Origin: Orychophragmus violaceus
Taxonomy: Eukaryota; Streptophyta; Magnoliopsida; Brassicales; Brassicaceae
Length of the DNA: 64,000 bases
Assembly (NCBI GenBank): GCA_030180135.1
Contig: CM058230.1
Location: 105,639,503 to 105,703,502, forward strand
Direction: 5' to 3'
Shown: positions 10,271 through 23,600 of the stretch, in pieces
Layout of the letters: every line of letters begins with the position of its first letter
Position numbering within the stretch: position 1 is the first letter of the stretch
Notes under the pieces: model-generated
Seen by the model: only the letters and a program-made list of their open reading frames with translations
Told to the model about the DNA's origin: nothing
Database searches by the model: none
Program-made: the position numbers and the translations under genes

Positions 10271-10297
10271 TGGTCAGCTAGTGTCACTAGCTGACCA
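10271..10297. promoter_or_regulatory. Perfect 13-bp inverted repeat upstream of TATA, E1 right LTR
   Basis: Identical to 5838-5864. It lies about 115 bp upstream of TATA on the minus strand, in the functional promoter copy. Confidence 0.85.
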
Positions 10298-10569
10298 GCT
10301 GACCCAACACTTGAACACTCAAGCTAGCTGGGTTGAGCTGGTTGCTAGCTGACCCAGCTGACCAGCTGGACTGTCCAGCTCATTTCAGCTGAACACTCTT
10401 TGTTCAGCTCATTTCCTCTTAGCTGAGCTGCCTTTCGGCTGAGCTTAGCTTCCTTAAGACCTTGGAACACTTCTTCCTAGTATTTACGACGAGTCGTAAA
10501 CCCTTTTGGTTCCAAGTATCCTTTCCCCCAATCCTCCTAGGGTGGGGTGTCCGGTTCCGGGATGTTACA

Positions 10570-10574
10570 AAAAC
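10570..10574. repeat. Target site duplication AAAAC, right copy (E1)
   Basis: Follows the terminal GTTACA of E1 and continues in phase into the satellite (AAAACCCCTCATAT). Confidence 0.95.
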
Positions 10575-12034
10575 CCCTCATATAGACAGTAAGGAGGTGT
10601 GGTGGAGGAAACAGGTGAAAAAAAAATGACGGGATATGATAAACTGATCGTGGACTGATCCTATGCACCGTGGGACAGTGGCGGTGCATGAAAAACCAAG
10701 TGTTCAAGGTCCGGGAAGAATCGGGTCGAGTTTTTTCGAAAGTACGACTACCAAAACCCCTCATATGGACAGTAAGGAGGTGTGGTGGAGGAAACGGGTG
10801 AAAAAAAAATGACGGTATATGATAAACTGATCGTGGACTGATCCTATGCACCGTGGGACAGTCGCGGTGCATGAAAAAACAAGTGTTCATGGCCCGGGAA
10901 GAATCGGGTCGAGTTTTTTCGAAAGTACCACGACCAAAACCCCTCATATGGACAGTAAGGAGGTGTGGTGGAGGAAACAAGTGAAAAAAAAATGACGGGA
11001 TAGGATAAACTGATCGTGGACTGATCCTATGCACCGTGGGACAGTCGCGGTGCATGAAAAACCAAGTGTTCATGTCCCGAGAAGGATCGGGTCGAGTTTT
11101 TTCGAAAGTAACACGACCAAAACCCCTCATATGGACAGTAAGGAGGTGTGGTGGAGGAAACAGGTGAAAAAAATGACGGTATATGATAAACTGATCGTGG
11201 ACTGATCCTATGCACCGTGGGACAGTCGCGGTGCATGAAAAACCAAGTGTTCATGTCCCGGGAAGGATCGGGTCGAGTTTTTTCGAAAGTACCACGACCA
11301 AAACCCCTCATATAGACAGTAAGGAGGTGTGGTGGAGGAAACATGTAAAAAAAATGACGGGATAGGATAAACTGATCGTGGACTGATCCTATGCACCGTG
11401 GGACAGTCGCGGTGCATGAAAAACCAAGTGTTCATGTCCCGAGAAGGATCGGGTCGAGTTTTTTCGAAAGTACCACGACCAAAACCCCTCATATAGACAG
11501 TAAGGAGGTGTGGTGGAGGAAACAGGTGAAAACAAAATGACGGGATATGATAAACTGATCGTGGACTGATCCTATGCACCGTGGGACAGTCGCGGTGCAT
11601 GAAAAACCAAGTGTTCATGGTCCGGGAAGAATCGGGTCGAGTTTTTTCGAAAGTACCACTACCAAAACCCCTCATATGGACAGTAAGGAGGTGTGGTGGA
11701 GGAAACGGGTGAAAAAAAAATGACGGTATATGATAAACTGATCGTGGACTGATCCTATGCACCGTGGGACAGTCGCGGTGCATGAAAAACCAAGTGTTCA
11801 TGGCCCGGGAAGAATCGGGTCGAGTTTTTTCGAAAGTACCACGACCAAAACCCCTCATATGGACAGTAAGGAGGTGTGGTGGAGGAAACAAGTGAAAAAA
11901 AATGACGGGATAGGATAAACTGATCGTGGACTGATCTTATGCACCGTGGGACAGTCGCGGTGCATGAAAAACCAAGTGTTCATGTCCCGAGAAGGATCGG
12001 GTCGAGTTTTTTCGAAATTAACACGACCAAAACC

Positions 12035-15000
12035 CCTTATATGGACAGTAAGGAGGTGTGGTGGAGGAAACATGTGAAAAAAATGACGGTATATGATAAA
12101 CTGATCGTGGACTGATCCTATGCACCGTGGGACAGTCGCGGTGCATGAAAAACCAAGTGTTCATGGCCCGAGAAGAATCGGGTCGAGTTTTTTCGAAAGT
12201 ACCACGACCAAAACCCCTCATATAGACAGTAAGGAGGTGTGGTGGAGGAAACAGGTGAAAAAAAAATGACGGGATATGATAAACTGATCGTGGACTGATC
12301 CTATGCACCGTGGGACAGTCGCGGTGCATGAAAAACCAAGTGTTCATGGTCCGGGAAGAATCGGGTCGAGTTTTTTCGAAAGTACCACGACCAAAACCCC
12401 TCATATGGACAGTAAGGAGGTGTGGTGGAGGAAACGGGTGAAAAAAAAATGACGGTATATGATAAACTGATCGTGGACTGATCCTATGCACCGTGGGACA
12501 GTCGCGGTGCATGAAAAACCAAGTGTTCATGGCCCGAGAAGAATCAGGTCGAGTTTTTTCGAAAGTACCACGACCAAAACCCCTCATATGGACAGTAAGG
12601 AGGTGTGGTGGAGGAAACAAGTGAAAAAAAAAATGACGGGATATGATAAACTGATCGTGGACTGATCCTATGCACCGTGGGACAGTCGCGGTGCATGAAA
12701 AACCAAGTGTTCATGGCCCGGGAAGAATCGGGTCGAGTTTTTTCGAAAGTAACACGACCAAAACCCCTCATATGGACAGTAAGGAGGTGTGGTGGAGGAA
12801 ACATGTGAAAAAATGACGGTATATGATAAACTGATCGTGGACTGATCTATGCACCGTGGGACAGTCGCGGTGCATGAAAAACCAAGTGTTCATGGCCCGG
12901 GAAGAATCGGGTCGAGTTTTTTCGAAAGTACCATGACCAAAACCCCTCATATGGACAGTAAGGAGGTGTGGTGGAGGAAACAGGTGAAAAAAAATGACGG
13001 TATATGATAAACCGATCGTGGACTGATCCTATGCACCGTGGGACAGTCGCGGTGCATGAAAAACCACGTGTTCATGGCCCGGGAAGAATCGGTTCGAGTT
13101 TTTTCGAAAGTACCATGACCAAAACCCCTCATATAGACAGTAAGGAGGTGTGGTGGAGGAAACGGGTGAAAAAAAATGACGGTATATGATAAACTGATCG
13201 TGGACTGATCCTATGCACCGTGGGACAGTCGCGGTGCATGAAAAACCAAGTGTTCATGTCCCGAGAAGGATCGGGTCGAGTTTTTTCAAAAGTACCACGA
13301 CCGAAACCCCTCATATGGACAGTAAGGAGGTGTGGTGGAGGAAACGGGTGAAAACAAAATGACGGTATATGATAAACTGATCGTGGACTGATCCTATGCA
13401 CCGTGGGACAGTCGCGGTGCATGAAAAACCAAGTGTTCATGTCCCGGGAAGGATCGGGTCGAGTTTTTTCGAAAGTACCACGACCAAAACCCCTCATATA
13501 GACAGTAAGGAGGTGTGGTGGAGGAAACAGGTGAAAAAAAAATGACGGGATAGGATAAACTGATCGTGGACTGATCCTATGCACCGTGGGACAGTCGCGG
13601 TGCATGAAAAACCAAGTGTTCATGGCCCGAGAAGAATCGGGTCGAGTTTTTTCGAAAGTACCACGACCAAAACCCCTCATATAGACAGTGAGGAGGTGTG
13701 GTGGAGGAAACAGGTGAAAAAAAATGACGGGATATGATAAACTGATCGTGGACTGATCCTATGCACCGTGGGACAGTCGCGGTGCATGAAAAACCAAGTG
13801 TTCATGGTCCGGGAAGAATCGGGTCGAGTTTTTTCGAAAGTACCACGACCAAAACCCCTCATATGGACAGTAAGGAGGTGTGGTGGAGGAAACGGGTGAA
13901 AAAAAATGACGGTATATGATAAACTGATCGTGGACTGATCCTATGAACCGTGGCACAGTCGCGGTGCATGAAAAACCAAGTGTTCATGTCCCGAGAAGGA
14001 TCGGGTCGAGTTTTTTCGAAAGTAACACGATCAAAACCCCTCATATGGACAGTAAGGAGGTGTGGTGGAGAAAATAGGTGAAAAAATGACGGTATATGAT
14101 AAACTGATCGTGGACTGATCCTATGCACCGTGGGACAGTCGCGGTGCATGAAAAACCAAGTGTTCATGTCCCGGGAAGGATCGGGTCGAGTTTTTTCGAA
14201 AGTACCACGACCAAAACCCCTCATATAGACAGTAAGGAGGTGTGGTGGAGGAAACAGGTGAAAAAAAATGACGGGATAGGATAAACTGATCGTGGACTGA
14301 TCCTATGCACCGTGGGACAGTCGCGGTGCATGAAAAACCAAGTGTTCATGGCCCGGGAAGAATCGGGTCGAGTTTTTTCGAAAGTACCACGACCAAAACC
14401 CCTCATATGGACAGTAAGGAGGTGTGGTGGAGGAAACAAGTGAAAAAAAAATGACGGGATAGGATAAACTGATCGTGGACTGATCCTATGCACCGTGGGA
14501 CAGTCGCGGTGCATGAAAAACCAAGTGTTCATGTCCCGAGAAGGATCGGGTCGAGTTTTTTCGAAAGTAACACGACCAAAACCCCTTATATGGACAGTAA
14601 GGAGGTGTGGTGGAGGAAACATGTGAAAAAAATGACGGTATATGATAAACTGATCGTGGACTGATCCTATGCACCGTGGGACAGTCGCGGTGCATGAAAA
14701 ACCAAGTGTTCATGGCCCGAGAAGAATCGGGTCGAGTTTTTTCGAAAGTACCACGACCAAAACCCCTCATATAGACAGTAAGGAGGTGTGGTGGAGGAAA
14801 CAGGTGAAAAAAAAATGACGGGATATGATAAACTGATCGTGGACTGATCCTATGCACCGTGGGACAGTCGCGGTGCATGAAAAACCAAATGTTCATGGTC
14901 CGGGAAGAATCGGGTCGAGTTTTTTCGAAAGTACCACGACCAAAACCCCTCATATGGACAGTAAGGAGGTGTGGTGGAGGAAACGGGTGAAAAAAAAACG

Positions 15001-16600
15001 ACGGTATATGATAAACTGATCGTGGACTGATCCTATGCACCGTGGGACAGTCGCGGTGCATGAAAAACCAAGTGTTCATGGCCCGAGAAGAATCAGGTCG
15101 AGTTTTTTCGAAAGTACCACGACCAAAACCCCTCATATGGACAGTAAGGAGGTGTGGTGGAGGAAACAAGTGAAAAAAAAATGACGGGATATGATAAACT
15201 GATCGTGGACTGATCCTATGCACCGTGGGACAGTCGCGGTGCATGAAAAACCAAATGTTCATGGCCCGGGAAGAATCGGGTCGAGTTTTTTCGAAAGTAA
15301 CACGACCAAAACCCCTCATATGGACAGTAAGGAGGTGTGGTGGAGGAAACATGTGAAAAAATGACGGTATATGATAAACTGATCGTGGACTGATCTATGC
15401 ACCGTGGGACAGTCGCGGTGCATGAAAAACCAAGTGTTCATGGCCCGGGAAGAATCGGGTCGAGTTTTTTCGAAAGTACCATGACCAAAACCCCTCATAT
15501 GGACAGTAAGGAGGTGTGGTGGAGGAAACAGGTGAAAAAAAATGACGGTATATGATAAACCGATCGTGGACTGATCCTATGCACCGTGGGACAGTCGCGG
15601 TGCATGAAAAACCACGTGTTCATGGCCCGGGAAGAATCGGTTCGAGTTTTTTCGAAAGTACCATGACCAAAACCCCTCATATAGACAGTAAGGAGGTGTG
15701 GTGGAGGAAACGGGTGAAAAAAATGACGGTATATGATAAACTGATCGTGGACTGATCCTATGCACCGTGGGACAGTCGCGGTGCATGAAAAACCAAGTGT
15801 TCATGTCCCGAGAAGGATCGGGTCGAGTTTTTTCAAAAGTACCACGACCGAAACCCCTCATATGGACAGTAAGGAGGTGTGGTGGAGGAAACGGGTGAAA
15901 ACAAAATGACGGTATATGATAAACTGATCGTGGACTGATCCTATGCACCGTGGGACAGTCGCGGTGCATGAAAAACCAAGTGTTCATGTCCCGGGAAGGA
16001 TCGGGTCGAGTTTTTTCGAAAGTACCACGACCAAAACCCCTCATATAGACAGTAAGGAGGTGTGGTGGAGGAAACAGGTGAAAAAAAAATGACGGGATAG
16101 GATAAACTGATCGTGGACTGATCCTATGCACCGTGGGACAGTCGCGGTGCATGAAAAACCAAGTGTTCATGGCCCGAGAAGAATCGGGTCGAGTTTTTTC
16201 GAAAGTACCACGACCAAAACCCCTCATATAGACAGTAAGGAGGTGTGGTGGAGGAAACAGGTGAAAAAAAAATGACGGGATATGATAAACTGATCGTGGA
16301 CTGATCCTATGCACCGTGGGACAGTCGCGGTGCATGAAAAACCAAGTGTTCATGGTCCGGGAAGAATCGGGTCGAGTTTTTTCGAAAGTACCACGACCAA
16401 AACCCCTCATATGGACAGTAAGGAGGTGTGGTGGAGGAAACGGGTGAAAAAAATGACGGTATATGATAAACTGATCGTGGACTGATCCTATGCACCGTGG
16501 GACAGTCGCGGTGCATGAAAAACCAAGTGTTCATGGCCCGGGAAGAATCGGGTCGAGTTTTTTCGAAAGTACCACGACCAAAACCCCTCATATGGACAGT
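12035..16600 (+). repeat. 14/15-monomer block duplication (offset ~2548, then ~2730)
   Basis: Landmarks from about 12035 recur at about 14584. Examples are CCTTATATGG, the GATCTATG deletion monomer at 12846 and 15394, and the CCACGTGTTC monomer near 13065 and 15613. By 13941/16671 (CTATGAACCGTGGCAC) the offset is 2730, so one extra monomer lies in the second copy. The deletion plus CCACGTG monomer pair appears again about 2001 bp later (near 17394-17615). Confidence 0.75.
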
Positions 16601-19556
16601 AAGGAGGTGTGGTGGAGGAAACAAGTGAAAAAAAAATGACGGGATAGGATAAACTGATCGTGGACTGATCCTATGAACCGTGGCACAGTCGCGGTGCATG
16701 AAAAACCAAGTGTTCATGTCCCGAGAAGGATCGGGTCGAGTTTTTTCGAAAGTAACACGATCAAAACCCCTCATATGGACAGTAAGGAGGTGTGGTGGAG
16801 GAAACAGGTGAAAAAATGACGGTATATGATAAACTGATCGTGGACTGATCCTATGCACCGTGGGACAGTCGCGGTGCATGAAAAACCAAGTGTTCATGTC
16901 CCGGGAAGGATCGGGTCGAGTTTTTTCGAAAGTACCACGACCAAAACCCCTCATATAGACAGTAAGGAGGTGTGGTGGAGGAAACAGGTGAAAAAAAATG
17001 ACGGGATAGGATAAACTGATCGTGGACTGATCCTATGCACCGTGGGACAGTCGCGGTGCATGAAAAACCAAGTGTTCATGTCCCGAGAAGGATCGGGTCG
17101 AGTTTTTTCGAAAGTACCACGACCAAAACCCCTCATATGGACAGTAAGGAGGTGTGGTGGAGGAAACGGGTGAAAAAAAAATGACGGTATATGATAAACA
17201 GATCGTGGACTGATCCTATGCACCGTGGGACAGTCGCGGTTCATGAAAAACCAAGTGTTCATGGCCCGGGAAGAATCGGGTCGAGTTTTTTCGAAAGTAC
17301 CACGACCAAAACCCCTCATATGGACAGTAAGGAGGTGTGGTGGAGGAAACAAGTGAAAAAAATGACGGTATATGATAAACTGATCGTGGACTGATCTATG
17401 CACCGTGGGACAGTCGCGGTGCATGAAAAACCAAGTGTTCATGGCCCGGGAAGAATCAGGTCGAGTTTTTTCGAAAGTACCATGACCAAAACCCCTCATA
17501 TGGACAGTAAGGAGGTGTGGTGGAGGAAACAGGTGAAAAAAAATGACGGTATATGATAAACCGATCGTGGACTGATCCTATGCACCGTGGGACAGTCGCG
17601 GTGCATGAAAAACCACGTGTTCATGGCCCGGGAAGAATCGGTTCGAGTTTTTTCGAAAGTACCATGACCAAAACCCCTCATATAGACAGTAAGGAGGTGT
17701 GGTGGAGGAAACGGGTGAAAAAAAATGACGGTATATGATAAACTGATCGTGGACTGATCCTATGCACCGTGGGACAGTCGCGGTGCATGAAAAACCAAGT
17801 GTTCATGTCCCGAGAAAGATCGGGTCGAGTTTTTTCAAAAGTACCACGACCGAAACCCCTCATATGGACAGTAAGGAGGTGTGGTGGAGGAAACGGGTGA
17901 AAACAAAATGACGGTATATGATAAACTGATTGTGGACAGATCCTATGCACCGTGGGACACTCGCGGTGCATGAAAAACCAAGTGTTCATGTCCCGGGAAG
18001 GATCGGGTCGAGTTTTTTCGAAAGTACCACGACCAAAACCCCTCATATAGACAATAAGGAGGTGTGGTGGAGGAAACAGGTGAAAAAAAAATGACGGGAT
18101 AGGATAAACTGATCGTGGACTGATCCTATGCACCGTGGGACAGTCGCGGTGCATGAAAAACCAAGTGTTCATGGCCCGAGAAGAATCGGGTCGAGTTTTT
18201 TCGAAAGTACCACGACCAAAACCCCTCATATAGACAGTAAGGAGGTGTGGTGGAGGAAACTGGTGAAAAAAAAATGACGGGATATGATAAACTGATCGTG
18301 GACTGATCCTATGCACCGTGGGACAGTCGCGGTGCATGATAAACCAAGTGTTCATGGTCCGGGAAGAATCGGGTCGAGTTTTTTCGAAAGTACCACGACC
18401 AAAACCCCTCATATGGACAGTAAGGAGGTGTGGTGGAGGAAACGGGTGAAAAAAAATGACGGTATATGATAAACTGATCGTGGACTGATCCTATGCACCG
18501 TGGGACAGTCGCGGTGCATGAAAAACCAAGTGTTCATGGCCCGGGAAGAATCGGGTCGAGTTTTTTCGAAAGTACCACGACCAAAACCCCTCATATGGAC
18601 AGTAAGGAGGTGTGGTGGAGGAAACAAGTGAAAAAAAATGACGGGATAGGATAAACTGATCGTGGACTGATCCTATGCACCGTGGGACAGTCGCGGTGCA
18701 TGAAAAACCAAGTGTTCATGTCCCGAGAAGGATCGGGTCGAGTTTTTTCGAAAGTAACACGACCAAAACCCCTCATATGGACAGTAAGGAGGTGTGGTGG
18801 AGGAAACAGGTGAAAAAAATGACGGTATATGATAAACTGATCGTGGACTGATCCTATGCACCGTGGGACAGTCGCGATGCATGAAAAACCAAGTGTTCAT
18901 GTCCCGGGAAGGATCGGGTCGAGTTTTTTCGAAAGTACCACGACCAAAACCCCTCATATAGACAGTAAGGAGGTGTGGTGGAGGAAACAGGTGAAAAAAA
19001 TGACGGGATAGGATAAACTGATCGTGGACTGATCCTATGCACCGTGGGACAGTCGCGGTGCATGAAAAACCAAGTGTTCATGTCCCGAGAAGGATCGGGT
19101 CGAGTTTTTTCGAAAGTAACACGACCAAAACCCCTCATATGGACAGTAAGGAGGTGTGGTGGAGGAAACAGGTGAAAAAAATGACGGTATATGATAAACT
19201 GATCGTGGACTGATCCTATGCACCGTGGGACAGTCGCGGTGCATGAAAAACCAAGTGTTCATGTCCCGAGAAGAATCGGGTCGAGTTTTTTCAAAAGTAC
19301 CACGACCGAAACCCCTCATATGGACAGTAAGGAGGTGTGGTGGAGGAAACGGGTGAAAAAAAAATGACGGGATATGATAAACTGATCGTGGACTGATCCT
19401 ATGCACCGTGGGACAGTCGCGGTGCATAAAAAACCAAGTGTTCATGGTCCGGGAAGAATCGGGTCGAGTTTTTTCGAAAGTACCACGACCAAAACCCCTC
19501 ATATGGACAGTAAGGAGGTGTGGTGGAGGAAACGGGTGAAAAAAAAATGACGGTAT

Positions 19557-20293
19557 ATGATAAACAGCTCACGGACTGATCCTATGCACCGTGGGACAGT
19601 CGCGGTGCATGAAAAACCAAGTGTTCATGGCCCGGGAAGAATCGGGTCGAGTTTTTTCGAAAGTACCACGACCAAAACCCCTCATATGGACAGTAAGGAG
19701 GTGTGGTGGAGGAAACAAGTGAAAAAAAATGACGGGATAGGATAAACTGATCGTGGACTGATCCTATGCACCGTGGGACAGTCGCGGTGCATGAAAAACC
19801 AAGTGTTCATGTCCCGAGAAGGATCGGGTCGAGTTTTTTCGAAAGTACCACGACCAAAACCCCTCATATAGACAGTAAGGAGGTGTGGTGGAGGAAACAG
19901 GTGAAAAAAAAATGACGGGATATGATAAACTGATCGTGGACTGATCCTATGCACCGTGGGACAGTCGCGGTGCATAAAAAACCAAGTGTTCATGGTCCGG
20001 GAAGAATCGGGTCGAGTTTTTTCGAAAGTACCACGACCAAAACCCCTCATATGGACAGTAAGGAGGTGTGGTGGAGGAAACGGGTGAAAAAAAAATGACG
20101 GTATATGATAAACAGCTCACGGACTGATCCTATGCACCGTGGGACAGTCGCGGTGCATGAAAAACCAAGTGTTCATGGCCCGGGAAGAATCGGGTCGAGT
20201 TTTTTCGAAAGTACCACGACCAAAACCCCTCATATGGACAGTAAGGAGGTGTGGTGGAGGAAACAAGTGAAAAAAAATGACGGGATAGGATAA
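19557..20293 (+). repeat. 3-monomer duplication (548 bp)
   Basis: The rare text AAACAGCTCACGGACT occurs at about 19562 and 20110 with the same flanking subtypes, giving a 548-bp offset. This is the smallest clear block duplication seen. Confidence 0.75.
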
Positions 20294-20619
20294 ACTGATC
20301 GTGGACTGATCCTATGCACCGTGGGACAGTCGCGGTGCATGAAAAACCAAGTGTTCATGTCCCGAGAAGGATCGGGTCGAGTTTTTTCGAAAGTAACACG
20401 ACCAAAACCCCTTATATGGACAGTAAGGAGGTGTGGTGGAGGAAACAGGTGAAAAAAAATGACGGGATAGGATAAACTGATCGTGGACTGATCCTATGCA
20501 CCGTGGGACAGTCGCGGTGCATGAAAAACCAAGTGTTCATGGCCCGGGAAGAATCGGGTCGAGTTTTTTCGAAAGTACCACGACCAAAACCCCTCATATA
20601 GACAGTAAGGAGGTGTGGT

Positions 20620-23600
20620 GGAGGAAACAGGTGAAAAGAAAATGACGGGATATGATAAACTGATCGTGGACTGATCCTATACACCGTGGGACAGTCGCGG
20701 TGAATGAAAAACCAAGTGTTCATGGCCCGGGAAGAATCGGTTCGAGTTTTTTCGAAAGTACCACGACCAAAACCCCTCATATAGACAGTAAGGAGGTGTG
20801 GTGGAGGAAACGGGTGAAAAAAAATGACGGTATATGATAAACTGATCGTGGACTGATCCTATGCACCGTGGGACAGTCGCGGTGCATGAAAAACCAAGTG
20901 TTCATGTCCCGAGAAGAATCGGGTCGAGTTTTTTCAAAAGTACCACGACCGAAACCCCTCATATGGACAGTAAGGAGGTGTGGTGGAGGAAACGGGTGAA
21001 AACAAAATGACGGTATATGATAAACTGATCGTGGACTGATCCTATGCACCGTGGGACAGTCGCGGTGCATGAAAAACCAAGTGTTCATGTCCCGGGAAGG
21101 ATCGGGTCGAGTTTTTTCGAAAGTACCACGACCAAAACCCCTCATATAGACAGTAAGGAGGTGTGGTGGAGGAAACAGGTGAAAAAAAAATGACGGGATA
21201 GGATAAACTGATCGTGGACTGATCCTATGCACCATGGGACAGTCGCGGTGCATGAAAAACCAAGTGTTCATGGCCCGAGAAGAATCGGGTCGAGTTTTTT
21301 CGAAAGTACCATGACCAAAACCCCTCATATAGACAGTAAGGAGGTGTGGTGGAGGAAACAGGTGAAAAAAATGACGGGATATGATAAACTGATCGTGGAC
21401 TGATCCTATGCACCGTGGGACAGTCGCGGTGCATGAAAAACCAAGTGTTCATGGTCCGGGAAGAATCGGGTCGAGTTTTTTCGAAAGTACCACGACCAAA
21501 ACCCCTCATATGGACAGTAAGGAGGTGTGGTGGAGGAAACATGTGAAAAAAATGACGGTATATGATAAACTGATCGTGGACTGATCTATGCACCGTGGGA
21601 CAGTCGCGGTGCATGAAAAACCAAGTGTTCATGGCCCGGGAAGAATCAGGTCGAGTTTTTTCGAAAGTACCATGACCAAAACCCCTCATATGGACAGTAA
21701 GGAGGTGTGGTGGAGGAAACAGGTGAAAAAAATGACGGGATAGGATAAACTGATCGTGGACTGATCCTATGCACCGTGGGACAGTCGCGGTGCATGAAAA
21801 ACCAAGTGTTCATGTCCCGAGAAGGATCGGGTCGAGTTTTTTCGAAAGTACCACGACCAAAACCCCTCATATGGACAGTAAGGAGGTGTGGTGGAGGAAA
21901 CAGGTGAAAAAAATGACGGTATATGATAAACTGATCGTGGACTGATCCTATGCACCGTGGGACAGTCGCGGTGCATGAAAAACCAAGTGTTCATGTCCCG
22001 GGAAGGATCGGGTCGAGTTTTTTCGAAAGTACCACGACCAAAACCCCTCATATAGACAGTAAGGAGGTGTGGTGGAGGAAACAGGTGAAAAAAAATGACG
22101 GGATAGGATAAACTGATCGTGGACTGATCCTATGCACCGTGGGACAGTCGCGGTACATGAAAAACCAAGTGTTCATGGCCCGGGAAGAATCGGGTCGAGT
22201 TTTTTCGAAAGTACCACGACCAAAACCCCTCATATGGACAGTAAGGAGGTGTGGTGGAGGAAACAAGTGAAAAAAAATGACGGGATAGGATAAACTGATC
22301 GTGGACTGATCCTATGCACCGTGGGACAGTCGCGGTGCATGAAAAACCAAGTGTTCATGTCCCGAGAAGGATCGGGTCGAGTTTTTTCGAAAGTAACACG
22401 ACCAAAACCCCTCATATGGACAGTAAGGAGGTGTGGTGGAGGAAACAGGTGAAAAAAATGACGGTATATGATAAACTGATCGTGGACTGATCCTATGCAC
22501 CGTGGGACAGTCGCGGTGCATGAAAAACCAAGTGTTCATGTCCCGGGAAGGATCGGGTCGAGTTTTTTCGAAAGTACCACGACCAAAACCCCTCATATAG
22601 ACAGTAAGGAGGTGTGGTGGAGGAACCAGGTGAAAAAAAATGACGGGATAGGATAAACTGATCGTGGACTGATCCTATGCACCGTGGGACAGTCGCGGTG
22701 CATGAAAAACCAAGTGTTCATGTCCCGAGAAGGACCGGGTCGAGTTTTTTCGAAAGTAACACGACCAAAACCCCTCATATGGACAGTAAGGAGGTGTGGT
22801 GGAGGAAACAGGTGAAAAAAATGACGGTATATGATAAACTGATCGTGGACTGATCCTATGCACCGTGGGACAGTCGCGGTGCATGAAAAACCAAGTGTTC
22901 ATGTCCCGGGAAGGATCGGGTCGAGTTTTTTCGAAAGTACCACGACCAAAACCCCTCATATAGACAGTAAGGAGGTGTGGTGGAGGAAACAGGTGAAAAA
23001 AAAATGACGGGATAGGATAAACTGATCGTGGACTGATCCTATGCACCGTGGGACAGTCGCGGTGCATGAAAAACCAAGTGTTCATGGCCCGGGAAGAATC
23101 GGGTCGAGTTTTTTCGAAAGTACCACGACCAAAACCCCTCATATAGACAGTAAGGAGGTGTGGTGGAGGAAACAGGTGAAAAGAAAATGACGGGATATGA
23201 TAAACTGATCGTGGACTGATCCTATACACCGTGGGACAGTCGCGGTGAATGAAAAACCAAGTGTTCATGGCCCGGGAAGAATCGGTTCGAGTTTTTTCGA
23301 AAGTACCACGACCAAAACCCCTCATATAGACAGTAAGGAGGTGTGGTGGAGGAAACGGGTGAAAAAAAATGACGGTATATGATAAACTGATCGTGGACTG
23401 ATCCTATGCACCGTGGGACAGTCGCGGTGCATGAAAAACCAAGTGTTCATGTCCCGAGAAGAATCGGGTCGAGTTTTTTCAAAAGTACCACGACCGAAAC
23501 CCCTCATATGGACAGTAAGGAGGTGTGGTGGAGGAAACGGGTGAAAACAAAATGACGGTATATGATAAACTGATCGTGGACTGATCCTATGCACCGTGGG

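Larger units (their letters stand above)
3640..10569 (-). mobile_element. E1: complete non-autonomous Ty3/gypsy-type LTR retrotransposon
   Basis: A 6930-bp element with two long LTRs, TG...CA termini, a 5-bp target duplication, an initiator-Met primer site next to the right LTR and a polypurine tract next to the left LTR. This sets transcription on the minus strand. The 1957-bp internal region has no gag or pol, so it must borrow proteins (LARD-like). Its LTR ends, leader, promoter block and about 95 bp of internal sequence match E2 at 58122-64000, making that family the likely helper. It is inserted in AAAAC of the satellite. The two LTRs are nearly identical, so the insertion is recent. Confidence 0.93.
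8094..10569 (-). mobile_element. E1 5' LTR (right, 2476 bp)
   Basis: Near-identical partner of the left LTR. It lacks one 21-bp repeat unit in the GC-rich zone near 9900 and differs at about 9 bases (for example near 8459, 9379, 9489, 9691, 9917, 9948, 10000 and 10093-10094). As the 5' LTR on the minus strand it should drive the element's transcription from the TATA at 10165-10172 towards lower coordinates. Confidence 0.93.
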
